Below are positions 8,150 through 16,894 of a DNA stretch of 64,000 bases, one piece after another. The stretch is from contig CASGAM010000024.1 of the NCBI GenBank assembly GCA_949299545.1, forward strand, positions 1 to 64,000, in the 5' to 3' direction. The position numbers were made by a program, and so were the translations under genes. The notes below the pieces were generated by a model. It was not told where the DNA came from. It ran no database searches and saw nothing but the letters and a program-made list of their open reading frames with translations. The DNA comes from an uncultured Prevotellaceae bacterium. GTDB lineage: Bacteria > Bacteroidota > Bacteroidia > Bacteroidales > Bacteroidaceae. Numbering within the stretch: the stretch's first letter is position 1; each line of letters starts with the position of its first letter.

Positions 8150-10132
8150 ATGATACAAACAGAAACCTTTGCGTACAACGACGAGAAGTTTGCAGACATA
8201 CAAATGCTTCGTTTCAAGGTAGATGGATTTAGCAAATTATCATTAAGACAGAAAACCTTTATCTATTTCTTGTCACAAGCAGCTTTATACGGTAGAGACA
8301 TCCTCTGGGACCAGAATTGCAAATACAACCTGCGTGTCCGCAAAACACTTGAGACAATCTACACAGAATACCACCCGACCCAAGAAGAAAAAACAGCTTT
8401 CGACGCTTTCACCGTATATTTGAAACGGATATGGTTCTCCAATGGGCTCCACCATCATTACGGATGCGACAAGTTCAAGCCCGGTTTTGATGAAAGTTTT
8501 TTCAGAAAAGCATTGTTGCAGGTCAATCCCATACACCTGCCTTTGCGACAAAGACAAACAGTTGAAGAATTATATGAAGAACTGTATCCGGTGATTTTTG
8601 ACCCCGCTTTTCTGCCCAAGCGCGTCAATCAAGCCGACGGCGAAGACCTGCTGCTGACTTCCGCCTGCAACTATTATGGCGAGGATGTCACTCAAGCAGA
8701 AGCCGAAGCGTTTTATAACGGTTTGAAAGATGAAAACAACCCACAGCCGGTCATGTACGGTATGAACAGCCGGTTAGTGAAAGAAGACGGCATCCTGAAA
8801 GAAAAAGTCTGGAAAATAGACGGACTATATGGTGCTGCCATCCATAAAATTGTCTACTGGCTGGAAAAAGCCATTCCTTTTGCAGAAAACGAACATCAAG
8901 CAACCGTCTTGCAGAAACTTGTTTCATTCTACAAGACAGGCGACCTCAAGACCTTCGACGAATACACCATCGCCTGGGTGCAAGAAACGGAAAGCATGAT
9001 TGACTTCACCAACGGCTTTACCGAAACTTACGGCGACCCGTTAGGTTTGAAAGCAAGTTGGGAAGGTTATGTCAATTTCAAAGACGTTGAAGCGACTCTC
9101 CGAACGGAAAAGCTCAGTTCCAACGCGCAATGGTTTGAGGACCATTCACCCGTTGACAAAAGATTCAAGAAAAACTGTTGCAAGGGAGTTTCTGCCAAAG
9201 TCATCAAAGCCGCCATACTGGGAGGCGACCTTTATCCCGCATCTGCCATCGGCATCAACCTGCCAAACTCCAACTGGGTACGTGCGGAATATGGCAGCAA
9301 AAGTGTCACCATCGGCAACCTTACCGACGCATACAACAAAGCAGCCCACGGCAATGGTTTCCTTAAAGAATTCGTAATCGACGCAGAGACGTTACAACTT
9401 CTTGACAAGTATCAAGACGCTTGCGACGACTTGCATACCGACCTCCACGAATGCCTCGGACATGGCAGCGGAAGATTGCTTCCGGGCGTCGACCCGGATG
9501 CCTTAAAAGCCTATGGGGCAACCATCGAAGAAGCCAGAGCCGACCTCTTCGGCCTGTATTATATCGCCGATCCGAAACTGTTCGAATTAGGGCTTGTACC
9601 TGATATGCAGGCCTACAAAGCGCAATATTACGGCTACATGCTAAACGGGCTGCTGACCCAAACAGTCCGGATTGAGCCCGGCAAAGACATAGAAGAAGCC
9701 CACATGCGCAACAGGGCGCTCATTGCCAGATGGGCCTTTGAACAAGGCAAGGCAGAAAACGTTGCTGAAATCATAAACAACAACGGGAAAACCTACTTGC
9801 GCATCAACAATTACGAACGTCTGCGCGAACTTTTTGGCAAATTGCTGGCCGAGATACAACGCATCAAAAGCGAAGGTGATTACAATGCGGCACGCGAACT
9901 CATCGAACGCTATGCCATCAAAATAGACCCGGCATTACACCAAGAAATCCTTGCACGTTACAAAGCGCTCCAACTCTGCCCGTACAAAGGTTTCATCAAT
10001 CCGGTTTACAAACCTTCATATAACGAAAAGGGCGAAATTATTGACGTCCAAATAGTCTATGGCGAAGCATACGACGCCCAAATGCTAAGATACAGCAAGG
10101 ACTATGCAACGCTCCCTTATATTAACGACTGA
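8150..10132 (+). CDS. Dipeptidyl peptidase III (M49 zinc metallopeptidase)
   Basis: Zinc exopeptidase of 660 residues that removes N-terminal dipeptides. The M49 zinc motif HECLGH is at residues 433-438 (H433 and H438 as ligands, E434 catalytic), and the second motif EEARAD at 460-465 supplies the third ligand. HECLGH rather than the eukaryotic six-residue variant is the form known from the Bacteroides thetaiotaomicron enzyme. No signal peptide is visible (N-terminus MIQTETFAYNDEKFADIQML), so it should be cytoplasmic, probably recycling peptides. The next gene begins one base after its stop, suggesting co-transcription. A terminator hairpin sits immediately upstream of the start. Confidence 0.93.
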   Translation: MIQTETFAYNDEKFADIQMLRFKVDGFSKLSLRQKTFIYFLSQAALYGRDILWDQNCKYNLRVRKTLETIYTEYHPTQEEKTAFDAFTVYLKRIWFSNGLHHHYGCDKFKPGFDESFFRKALLQVNPIHLPLRQRQTVEELYEELYPVIFDPAFLPKRVNQADGEDLLLTSACNYYGEDVTQAEAEAFYNGLKDENNPQPVMYGMNSRLVKEDGILKEKVWKIDGLYGAAIHKIVYWLEKAIPFAENEHQATVLQKLVSFYKTGDLKTFDEYTIAWVQETESMIDFTNGFTETYGDPLGLKASWEGYVNFKDVEATLRTEKLSSNAQWFEDHSPVDKRFKKNCCKGVSAKVIKAAILGGDLYPASAIGINLPNSNWVRAEYGSKSVTIGNLTDAYNKAAHGNGFLKEFVIDAETLQLLDKYQDACDDLHTDLHECLGHGSGRLLPGVDPDALKAYGATIEEARADLFGLYYIADPKLFELGLVPDMQAYKAQYYGYMLNGLLTQTVRIEPGKDIEEAHMRNRALIARWAFEQGKAENVAEIINNNGKTYLRINNYERLRELFGKLLAEIQRIKSEGDYNAARELIERYAIKIDPALHQEILARYKALQLCPYKGFINPVYKPSYNEKGEIIDVQIVYGEAYDAQMLRYSKDYATLPYIND

Positions 10133-10133
10133 T

Positions 10134-10742
10134 ATGGAAGCAAACGACCTACACGAACAAATCAGGAAAATAAAAACCGAACTGCGCCTTTCCATGAACG
10201 GGGTAGCATCTGCATACATGCGTGAAAACGGTATCAGCTACCGGCTCAATTTCGGTGTAGAACTGCCGCGTCTCCAAATGCTGGCCTCCACCCTGCCTCA
10301 CAGTCACGAACTGGCTCAGGCGCTATGGAAAGAAAACATCCGTGAATGCCGCCTGCTGGCCGCCATGCTGCAACCAGTCGAGACCTTCTTTCCCGAACTG
10401 GCAGACCTATGGATGGAGGATATGCCCAACGTTGAAATAGTCCAACATACCACACAACACCTGTTCTGCCGCCTGCCTTACGCCTCAGCGAAAGCGTTCC
10501 AATGGATTGCCGACGAACGGGAACTGTACCAAGTCTGCGGCTATTTAATATTGGCACGCCTGTTCATGCAAGGAAAGACACTCAATGAACAATCGGAACA
10601 CGAGTTTCTCGACCAGGCACAAACTGCTCTCCGTTCCACGCCGGAAATAAGGAGAGCTGCCACGTCCGCCATACAAAAATATCAAACCTTGAATGAAAAA
10701 ACAGCCAAGAACGGCGACCGGCTCTTTGCGGAACTTGAATGA
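10134..10742 (+). CDS. AlkD-like DNA alkylation repair family protein (HEAT-repeat)
   Basis: A 202-residue all-helical protein. The pattern GVELPRLQMLASTL, LWKENIRECRLLAAML and PELADLWMEDMPNVEIVQHT resembles the AlkD/DNA_alkylation HEAT-repeat family, whose characterised members are DNA glycosylases for alkylated bases. The ATG at 10134 is preferred over an in-frame ATG at 10104 because it follows the DPP III stop by one base and avoids a 29-base overlap. I do not see enough to claim catalytic activity; some family members have lost it. Likely the second gene of a two-gene unit with DPP III. Confidence 0.65.
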   Translation: MEANDLHEQIRKIKTELRLSMNGVASAYMRENGISYRLNFGVELPRLQMLASTLPHSHELAQALWKENIRECRLLAAMLQPVETFFPELADLWMEDMPNVEIVQHTTQHLFCRLPYASAKAFQWIADERELYQVCGYLILARLFMQGKTLNEQSEHEFLDQAQTALRSTPEIRRAATSAIQKYQTLNEKTAKNGDRLFAELE

Positions 10743-10792
10743 CCAAAAGCATATTTTTATATGCCTCCTTTCGTTTATTACATAAAAACTCT

Positions 10793-10800
10793 TAACTTTG
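10793..10800 (+). promoter_or_regulatory. -7 promoter element of fur-purA
   Basis: TAACTTTG, an exact TAnnTTTG, ends 20 bases before the fur ATG. A -33 match is not obvious. Confidence 0.5.
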
Positions 10801-10820
10801 TGCAACTAAGAAGCGTATAA

Positions 10821-11297
10821 ATGTGCGAGAACGAAACCAATGAAATCATTTGCCAGTTGCTGACAGAATACCTTGAAAGAAACAAACTGCGCAAAACAGC
10901 CGAACGATATGAAATCTTAAAGGCTATCTATACTTTCGACGGCCACTTCACGATGGAGGATCTCAAAAACAAGTTGGCCGACGAAATTAAGTTTCATGTC
11001 AGTAGAGCAACCTTGTATAATAACGTCAACCATCTCATACTGGCAAACCTCCTGGTGAGACATTCGTTCCCTGAAGCATCTCAATTTGAGAAAGTATATG
11101 GTGTCAGGCCGCACCTTCACCGCATCTGCACAGTCTGCGAAACTGTCAAAGAAAAAGAAGTGGAAAACATCAATGCTATGGTCGATACCATCAAACATCA
11201 CAAATTCCACACCTCGCATCATGTCATCTACATCTACGGCATCTGCTCCCGGTGTGAAGCCGCCATGAGAAAAAAATCTAAACAACATAAAAAGTAA
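10821..11297 (+). CDS. fur: Fur-family metalloregulator
   Basis: Cytoplasmic metal-sensing repressor of 158 residues. The N-terminal winged helix (about 15-85) contains LRKTAERYEILKAIYTFDGH and SRATLYNNVNHL. The C-terminal dimerisation domain has HLHRICTVC and a second CSRC, four cysteines expected to hold the structural zinc. The basic tail ends KKSKQHKK. Whether it senses iron, zinc or peroxide cannot be settled by eye; the motif set fits Fur better than PerR or Zur. It lies 18 bases upstream of purA, an arrangement I recall as common in Bacteroidales, so the two are probably co-transcribed. Confidence 0.9.
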   Translation: MCENETNEIICQLLTEYLERNKLRKTAERYEILKAIYTFDGHFTMEDLKNKLADEIKFHVSRATLYNNVNHLILANLLVRHSFPEASQFEKVYGVRPHLHRICTVCETVKEKEVENINAMVDTIKHHKFHTSHHVIYIYGICSRCEAAMRKKSKQHKK

Positions 11298-11315
11298 CCA
11301 TAACTTTTTTATCAA

Positions 11316-12587
11316 ATGAAAAAAGGAAAAGTTGACGCCCTGCTGGGCATCGTATTCGGAGACGAAGGAAAAGGTAAGGTCGTAGACGTGTTCACGCCCA
11401 GATATGACGTAGTAGCACGTTTCGCCGGCGGTCCGAACGCCGGACATACCATTATCTTTGAAGGAAAGAAATTTGTGCTGCGTTCCATACCGTCCGGTAT
11501 CTTCGCTGAAGACAAAGTAAACATTATCGGTAACGGTTGTGTCATCGCACCCGACCTGTTCATGGCAGAAGCCAAAGAATTAGAGGCTGCAGGTTACAAT
11601 CTGAAAGACAGGTTGCATATCAGCAAGCGCGCCCATCTCATCCTTCCGACCCACCGTGTACTTGACCGCGCGTATGAAGCGGCAAAAGGAAAAGCCAAGG
11701 TCGGAACCACCGGCAAGGGCATCGGCCCGACCTACAGCGACAAAGCCAGCCGCATCGGCCTGCGTGTCGGTGACATCCTGGAGAATTTCAATGAGAAATA
11801 TGCGGCCCTAAAAGCACGTCACGAACAAATTCTCAAAGACCTGCATTATACAGACTACGACATCACGGACGAAGAAAAAGTATGGCTCGAAGGTGTTGAC
11901 TACATGCGGAGTTTCCAACTGAACGACACGGAAATAGAAATCAACCGCTATTTAAAAGAGGGTAAAAACGTACTGGCTGAAGGCGCACAAGGCACGATGC
12001 TCGACATAGACCACGGCACATATCCCTTTGTCAGTTCGTCCAACACGACCAGTGGCGGTGTCTGCACCGGCTTAGGCGTGGGACCAAACGTCATCGGAGA
12101 AGTTTTCGGTATCTTCAAGGCATACAGCACCCGTGTCGGTTCCGGCCCTTTCCCCGTCGAACTGTTTGACGAGACGGGCGACACCATTCGGGAAATCGGA
12201 CACGAATACGGTGCCGTAACCGGACGCAACCGCCGTTGCGGATGGGTCGACCTCGTAGCACTGAAATACGCCATCATGATGAACGGCGTAACCCAACTCA
12301 TCATGATGAAGAGCGATGTCCTCGACGACTTCGACACCATCAAAGCCTGCGTGGCTTACAAAAAAGACGGCGTCATCATGGAAGACATGCCTTTTGAAAC
12401 CGAAGGATGCGAAGCCGTATACAAGGAACTGCCGGGCTGGAAATGCGACCTCACGAAGATGACCGACGAGTCACAATTCCCGCAAGCATTCAAAGACTAT
12501 ATCAAGTTCTTGGAAACTGAACTTGAAACGCCGATTACCATCTTGTCTGTAGGACCTGACAGAGCCCAGACCATCGAAAGAAAATAA
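11316..12587 (+). CDS. purA: Adenylosuccinate synthetase
   Basis: Catalyses GTP-dependent joining of IMP and aspartate, the first committed step to AMP, in the cytoplasm. The N-terminus has the P-loop IVFGDEGKGKVVD with the catalytic Asp. GPNAGHTI, GTTGKGIGPTYSDKASRIG, EGAQGTMLDIDHGTYPFV and TGRNRRCGW are all family signatures in the expected order. The 423 residues match the normal bacterial length. It follows fur with an 18-base gap. After its stop, 12588-12754 contains a GCGACCGCTTGC element related to the intergenic repeats but no convincing terminator. Confidence 0.98.
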   Translation: MKKGKVDALLGIVFGDEGKGKVVDVFTPRYDVVARFAGGPNAGHTIIFEGKKFVLRSIPSGIFAEDKVNIIGNGCVIAPDLFMAEAKELEAAGYNLKDRLHISKRAHLILPTHRVLDRAYEAAKGKAKVGTTGKGIGPTYSDKASRIGLRVGDILENFNEKYAALKARHEQILKDLHYTDYDITDEEKVWLEGVDYMRSFQLNDTEIEINRYLKEGKNVLAEGAQGTMLDIDHGTYPFVSSSNTTSGGVCTGLGVGPNVIGEVFGIFKAYSTRVGSGPFPVELFDETGDTIREIGHEYGAVTGRNRRCGWVDLVALKYAIMMNGVTQLIMMKSDVLDDFDTIKACVAYKKDGVIMEDMPFETEGCEAVYKELPGWKCDLTKMTDESQFPQAFKDYIKFLETELETPITILSVGPDRAQTIERK

Positions 12588-12754
12588 GGCAACAACATTG
12601 ATTTTTAGAATTCATTGATTTACAAGTTATTATTGCGACCGCTTGCATTTCCGGCCCAAAGCGTCCATGTCGGAATCCGCACGGTAACATCCAGACTAAC
12701 TGACGTTTACAATCCAACAAGAGTTAAAGACATTTGTTCCGGTTTTTCCCGGAC

Positions 12755-13576
12755 TTAACGCAAATTATGTAGCATCGAAGCCACCGTCTGCTCATCCGCA
12801 CCCAATTTCAAAGCCTGCTCAAGGTCTGCACGCGCTTTCTTCTTGTCACCGGTATCAGTATACAACATGGCACGGCTGATATAATAATCCGCGTTGCCGG
12901 GTTCCAACGCGATGGCTTTTGCAAAGTCCATTTCGGCCAACTCATACAGTTTTCGCCCATGTTCCATGCCCGCCCTCACGGCATACAGGATGGCATGATC
13001 CGGACTCGCTGTTATCAGCGCGTTTACCTGCTCCATGGCTTCGCGCGGACGGTTATCCTTGTCATTAACCAAGATCAGACCTATCTGTGCCTCTTCATGT
13101 TGAGGATCTATTTTCAGCAATGCCTCATAATCTTCGCGCGCTTTTTTATAAAGTTTTTGGCCGGCATATATGTAGGCACGCATGAACAACGCCTCCACAT
13201 AATCCGGCTTCCAGTCCAATATGTCACTGTAATCCACCAATGCCTTTTCAGGTCTTCCAAGATGCATGTAAAGCGCCGCGCGTCCCATCCGCAAGGGAAT
13301 CAGATGTGGTGCTATGTTCAGCCCCATGGCATAACTCTCCATGGCCAGATCCGTCTGCCCCCTGCGCTCTTGTATCTGACCGATATAATAATACAACATG
13401 GCGTTTGAACGTTGGGCAGGCTCCGCGCGCATGGCTTCCCTGAAATATTTTTCCGCCAGATCGATGCTGTCCTCCGCCGCTGCTTCCAAACCCTTGCGCA
13501 CATAATCCTGATAAGTTTGTGCTGACGACAGAAGCGTAAAAGACATCAGGCAAACGAATATGATAGTTGTCTTCAT
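12755..13576 (-). CDS. Secreted tetratricopeptide-repeat protein
   Basis: A 273-residue TPR protein. The ATG at 13576 opens a signal peptide (MKTTIIFVCLMSFTLLSSAQ); the longer in-frame start at 13654 would run back into the leu terminator and leuB. Five to six 34-residue TPR units follow, with typical A-x-Y-x-G and P-x-x-x-x-A-L-x-D-Y patterns (for example GRPEKALVDYSDILDWKPDY and YKKAREDYEALLKIDPQ). TPRs mediate protein-protein contacts, here in the periplasm. No partner can be named. It lies downstream of leuB in the same direction but is separated by a hairpin terminator. Confidence 0.85.
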   Translation of the reverse strand: MKTTIIFVCLMSFTLLSSAQTYQDYVRKGLEAAAEDSIDLAEKYFREAMRAEPAQRSNAMLYYYIGQIQERRGQTDLAMESYAMGLNIAPHLIPLRMGRAALYMHLGRPEKALVDYSDILDWKPDYVEALFMRAYIYAGQKLYKKAREDYEALLKIDPQHEEAQIGLILVNDKDNRPREAMEQVNALITASPDHAILYAVRAGMEHGRKLYELAEMDFAKAIALEPGNADYYISRAMLYTDTGDKKKARADLEQALKLGADEQTVASMLHNLR

Positions 13577-13581
13577 GAGCG

Positions 13582-13589
13582 CAAAAATA
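13582..13589 (-). promoter_or_regulatory. -7 element close to the TPR gene start
   Basis: Minus-strand TATTTTTG is an exact TAnnTTTG match only 6 bases before the ATG, which would make the transcript essentially leaderless. The -33 region is occupied by the leu operon terminator. Confidence 0.35.
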
Positions 13590-13593
13590 CGGA

Positions 13594-13628
13594 AAATCCC
13601 CGCCAAAGAAGAACTCCGGCAGGGATTT
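13594..13628 (-). terminator. Terminator of the leucine operon
   Basis: An 11-bp stem (13594-13604 with 13618-13628, one G-U pair) lies 22 bases after the leuB stop. T-rich sequence on both sides makes it usable in either direction. Confidence 0.7.
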
Positions 13629-13650
13629 TTAGAATTTATTGGATGAATTA

Positions 13651-14712
13651 TCAAGCCTTTTTGATATAATCAACAATCCATTGGCCAACCTCGGTCGTGC
13701 CATAACGCTCACCGCCCTCGACCTGAATTTCCGGGGTGCGCACATTAGCATCCAACGACGCATTCACGGCCTTGCGAATCAAGGCGCCTTCCTCTTTCAG
13801 GTTAAAGTATTCAAACAACATGGCTACAGAAAGAATCTGAGCCAGCGGGTTGGCGATATTCAAGCCTTTTGCCTGCGGCCATGAACCGTGAATCGGTTCA
13901 AACACCGGTGTATGCTCACCCGTCGAAGCTGACGGCAACAAGCCCATCGAGCCGGTAATGCAAGAACCTTCGTCCGTCAGGATGTCACCGAACGTATTCT
14001 CAGTCACCATCACATCGAAGAACTTCGGATCCTGAATCATACGCATGGCGGCATTGTCCACAAACATGTAGTCCGTCTCCACCTCCGGATACTGCGGCGC
14101 CATCTCCTTGGCTACCTGTCGCCAAAGGCGTGAGGAAGCCAGCACATTGGCCTTATCAACCACTGTCAGATGTTTGCGGCGGCGCATGGCATACTCGTAA
14201 GCCACCTTCAAAATCCGTTCTATCTCCGGACGGGTATAAGCATTCGTGTCGTAAGCCTTCTCATCGTCCTGATATTTCTCACCGAAATACATGCCGCCGG
14301 TCAATTCACGGATGCAGATAAAGTCAGCACCGCGCACCAACTCATCTTTTAGCGGGGATTTGTGAATCAGACAATCAAACGTCTCTACCGGACGAATGTT
14401 TGCAAACAATCCCAGCTTCTTGCGCATGGCCAACAGACCTTGCTCGGGACGAACCTTCGCCGTCGGGTCGTTGTCAAACTTCGGGTCACCGACAGCCGAA
14501 AACAAAACGGCATCAGCGTCCATACAGACCTTGAAAGTCTCTTCCGGGAACGGGTCGCCCACCTTGTCAATGGCATCCGCACCGCACAGTGCATATTGGT
14601 AACTTACCTCATGACCGAATTTCTCACATACTGCGTTCATCACAGCCACGCCCTGTTCAGATATCTCAGGGCCTATGCCGTCACCCGGCAATACGGCTAT
14701 TTTCAATTTCAT
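13651..14712 (-). CDS. leuB: 3-isopropylmalate dehydrogenase
   Basis: NAD-dependent beta-decarboxylating dehydrogenase that converts 3-isopropylmalate to 2-oxoisocaproate, the third step of leucine synthesis. Family marks are [10 protein letters not shown] at the N-terminus, [21 protein letters not shown], the substrate-binding [25 protein letters not shown], and [10 protein letters not shown] with metal-binding Asp residues, then [10 protein letters not shown] and EPIHGSWP. Length 353 is normal. It is the last gene of the operon, 28 bases after the synthase-like gene. Confidence 0.97.
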   Translation of the reverse strand: MKLKIAVLPGDGIGPEISEQGVAVMNAVCEKFGHEVSYQYALCGADAIDKVGDPFPEETFKVCMDADAVLFSAVGDPKFDNDPTAKVRPEQGLLAMRKKLGLFANIRPVETFDCLIHKSPLKDELVRGADFICIRELTGGMYFGEKYQDDEKAYDTNAYTRPEIERILKVAYEYAMRRRKHLTVVDKANVLASSRLWRQVAKEMAPQYPEVETDYMFVDNAAMRMIQDPKFFDVMVTENTFGDILTDEGSCITGSMGLLPSASTGEHTPVFEPIHGSWPQAKGLNIANPLAQILSVAMLFEYFNLKEEGALIRKAVNASLDANVRTPEIQVEGGERYGTTEVGQWIVDYIKKA

Positions 14713-14740
14713 AATCTTGATATGTTTTTAAGTTTAGTCT

Positions 14741-16279
14741 TTAATATTCTTTCTCTATCAGGTTCAGCATTTTGATAGTCGCCTTAATGGCAGCTTCCGT
14801 TTGGTCTGCATCCAAACCGCGCGTCCGGTAGGTACGTTCGTTCCAGTTCCACGTGATGATGGTCTGCACCAAGGCGTCGGTACGTCCGCCGGGAGGGATG
14901 CTCACCGTGTAATTCGTCAGCCACGGGAACTTGCGCGCCAGCCTGTTCTTGTAGATATGGCGGGCCGCACGCATGAAAGCGTCAAACTGTCCGTCGCCCG
15001 AAGCATTCTCCTCATAAGCCTGTCCGTTGATTTCCAGCCGGACGGAAGCCATCGGCTTCAACCCGTAAGCCGTCGTCACCACATAGCTCAGCAGCTTTAC
15101 ATGTTCTTCCGGTGTGTCATGCTTCAACACGTCCGAAACGATGAAAGGCAAATCCTCCTGTGTCACCAGCTCTTTCTTGTCACCCAACTCAATGATACGT
15201 TCCGTAACCTTACGGGTCTGCTCCGGCGAAAGTTCCAATCCCAGTTCCTCAAGGTTCTTCAGGATATTCGCCTTTCCGCTGTTCTTTCCCAACGCATACT
15301 CGCGCCGCCGCCCGAAACGTTCCGGCAACAAGTCATTGCAATAAAGATTCGCCTTATTGTCACCGTCGGCATGTACCCCGGCCACCTGGGTAAACACATT
15401 GTCACCCGTTATCGGTTTGTTGGGAGGAATGGGAATGCCCGAATAGCTTTCCACCATGCGGCTCACCTCGTTAAGCCGGCTTTCGTCGATGTTGGTCAGA
15501 GCATTGAACTGGTCGGTCAGGATGGCCTGCACACTGGCCAGCGGCGCATTGCCGGCTCGCTCTCCCAATCCGTTCACCGACGTATGAATACCTTTGCAGC
15601 CACCGAGAACAGCAGCCAGCACATTCGATATGGCAAGGTCGTAATCATTGTGCGCATGGAAATCGAAATGCACATCGGGATAGCGGCGTTTCATCTTGCG
15701 CATGAAACTCAACAACTCAAGCGGATTAAGGATACCCAACGTGTCCGGCAACATAAAACGTCTGATATTGGTATCTTTCAACGCATCCATCATGAAGAAT
15801 ACATAGTCGGGCGAATGCTTCATGCCGTTGCTCCAGTCCTCAAGATAGATATTCACCCCTATGCCCAGTTCCTCGGCATAGGCCAACGAGCGACGGATGT
15901 CGGCAACATGTTCCTCAGGCGTTTTCTTCAGTTGGTTGGTACAATGGTTCAACGACCCCTTGCACAGCAGGTTGATGTTACGGCAACCGCAACTGTTGAT
16001 CCAGTCCAACGAGGTATGCCCGTCGACGAATCCCAACACCTCGACCCTGTCAAGACGTCCCGTCTGCTTCGCCCACTGGCAAATATTACGGACAGCTTCA
16101 AGTTCCCCGTCCGACACCCGGGCCGAGGCGACTTCTATGCGGTCCACGTTCAAATCCTGAAGCAAGGCACGGGCTATCATCAACTTCTCATGGGGCACGA
16201 AACTGACGCCGCTCGTCTGCTCGCCGTCGCGCAGCGTCGTGTCCATGATTTCTATTTTCACTTGTCCGGGATTCCTCAT
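14741..16279 (-). CDS. 2-isopropylmalate/(R)-citramalate synthase family protein
   Basis: DRE-TIM acyltransferase of 512 residues, paralogous to the leuA product of the same operon. The N-terminal TIM barrel has [15 protein letters not shown], the metal ligands HAHND, and NGLGERAGNAPLAS. A LeuA-type C-terminal regulatory domain (about 380-510) contains the glycine-rich NASGDGQFDAF. Such enzymes condense acetyl-CoA with a 2-oxoacid. If the substrate is pyruvate it would make citramalate and feed isoleucine synthesis by a threonine-independent route; if 2-oxoisovalerate it duplicates LeuA. Location inside a leu operon is usual in Bacteroidales. The product assignment is inference. Confidence 0.85.
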   Translation of the reverse strand: MRNPGQVKIEIMDTTLRDGEQTSGVSFVPHEKLMIARALLQDLNVDRIEVASARVSDGELEAVRNICQWAKQTGRLDRVEVLGFVDGHTSLDWINSCGCRNINLLCKGSLNHCTNQLKKTPEEHVADIRRSLAYAEELGIGVNIYLEDWSNGMKHSPDYVFFMMDALKDTNIRRFMLPDTLGILNPLELLSFMRKMKRRYPDVHFDFHAHNDYDLAISNVLAAVLGGCKGIHTSVNGLGERAGNAPLASVQAILTDQFNALTNIDESRLNEVSRMVESYSGIPIPPNKPITGDNVFTQVAGVHADGDNKANLYCNDLLPERFGRRREYALGKNSGKANILKNLEELGLELSPEQTRKVTERIIELGDKKELVTQEDLPFIVSDVLKHDTPEEHVKLLSYVVTTAYGLKPMASVRLEINGQAYEENASGDGQFDAFMRAARHIYKNRLARKFPWLTNYTVSIPPGGRTDALVQTIITWNWNERTYRTRGLDADQTEAAIKATIKMLNLIEKEY

Positions 16280-16289
16280 GTTGTTTCCT

Positions 16290-16886
16290 TTATGCGTTCG
16301 CAGCCTCCCACGCTTCTATCTTTGCCTTGTTTTCCAAAAGGAAATCAATGTCATCCAGCGCGTTCATGAGGCAGTATTTCTTATAGCCGTTGATTTCAAA
16401 ACGCTCGCTGCGGCCGGTAGCCTTGTTGGTTACGGTCTGGTTAGGCACATCCACCTCGACCAAGGTCTTCGGGTCTGCCTTGATGGATGCAAACAACTCG
16501 GCAAGAAAATCCTCACTGACCACCACCGGCAACACAAAGTTGTTCAATTCGTTGTTCTTATGGATGTCGGCAAAAAAACTGCTGATGACCACACGGAAAC
16601 CATAACCGGCGATAGCCCACGCCGCATGTTCGCGACTGGAACCGCTACCGAAGTTCTTGCCGGCCACCAATATCTCTCCCCCGTAAGTCGGGTCGTTCAA
16701 CACAAAATTTTTGTTCAGACTGCCATCCGGGTTATAACGCCAGTCACGGAACAGGTTCTCTCCGAAAAACTTCTCTTCCTTCGTCGTAGCCTTCAAAAAA
16801 CGTGCCGGAATAATCTGGTCTGTATCAACATTCTCCAATGGGAGGGGTACACAAGTACTCGTAATTATATCGAATTTCTGTTTCAT
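16290..16886 (-). CDS. leuD: 3-isopropylmalate dehydratase small subunit
   Basis: The 198-residue swivelling domain of isopropylmalate isomerase; together with LeuC it converts 2- to 3-isopropylmalate. Signature stretches are LPLENVDTDQIIPARFLK, GKNFGSGSSREHAAWAI and FRVVISSFFADI. It starts 8 bases after leuC ends and is followed 10 bases later by the synthase-like gene, so it is clearly in the operon. Confidence 0.97.
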   Translation of the reverse strand: MKQKFDIITSTCVPLPLENVDTDQIIPARFLKATTKEEKFFGENLFRDWRYNPDGSLNKNFVLNDPTYGGEILVAGKNFGSGSSREHAAWAIAGYGFRVVISSFFADIHKNNELNNFVLPVVVSEDFLAELFASIKADPKTLVEVDVPNQTVTNKATGRSERFEINGYKKYCLMNALDDIDFLLENKAKIEAWEAANA

Positions 16887-16894
16887 AAGTCTGA

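Noticed and set aside
14801..16369. 522-residue open frame on the plus strand
   Set aside because: It lies wholly opposite the synthase-like gene and leuD, has no family features, and is a codon-bias shadow of those genes.
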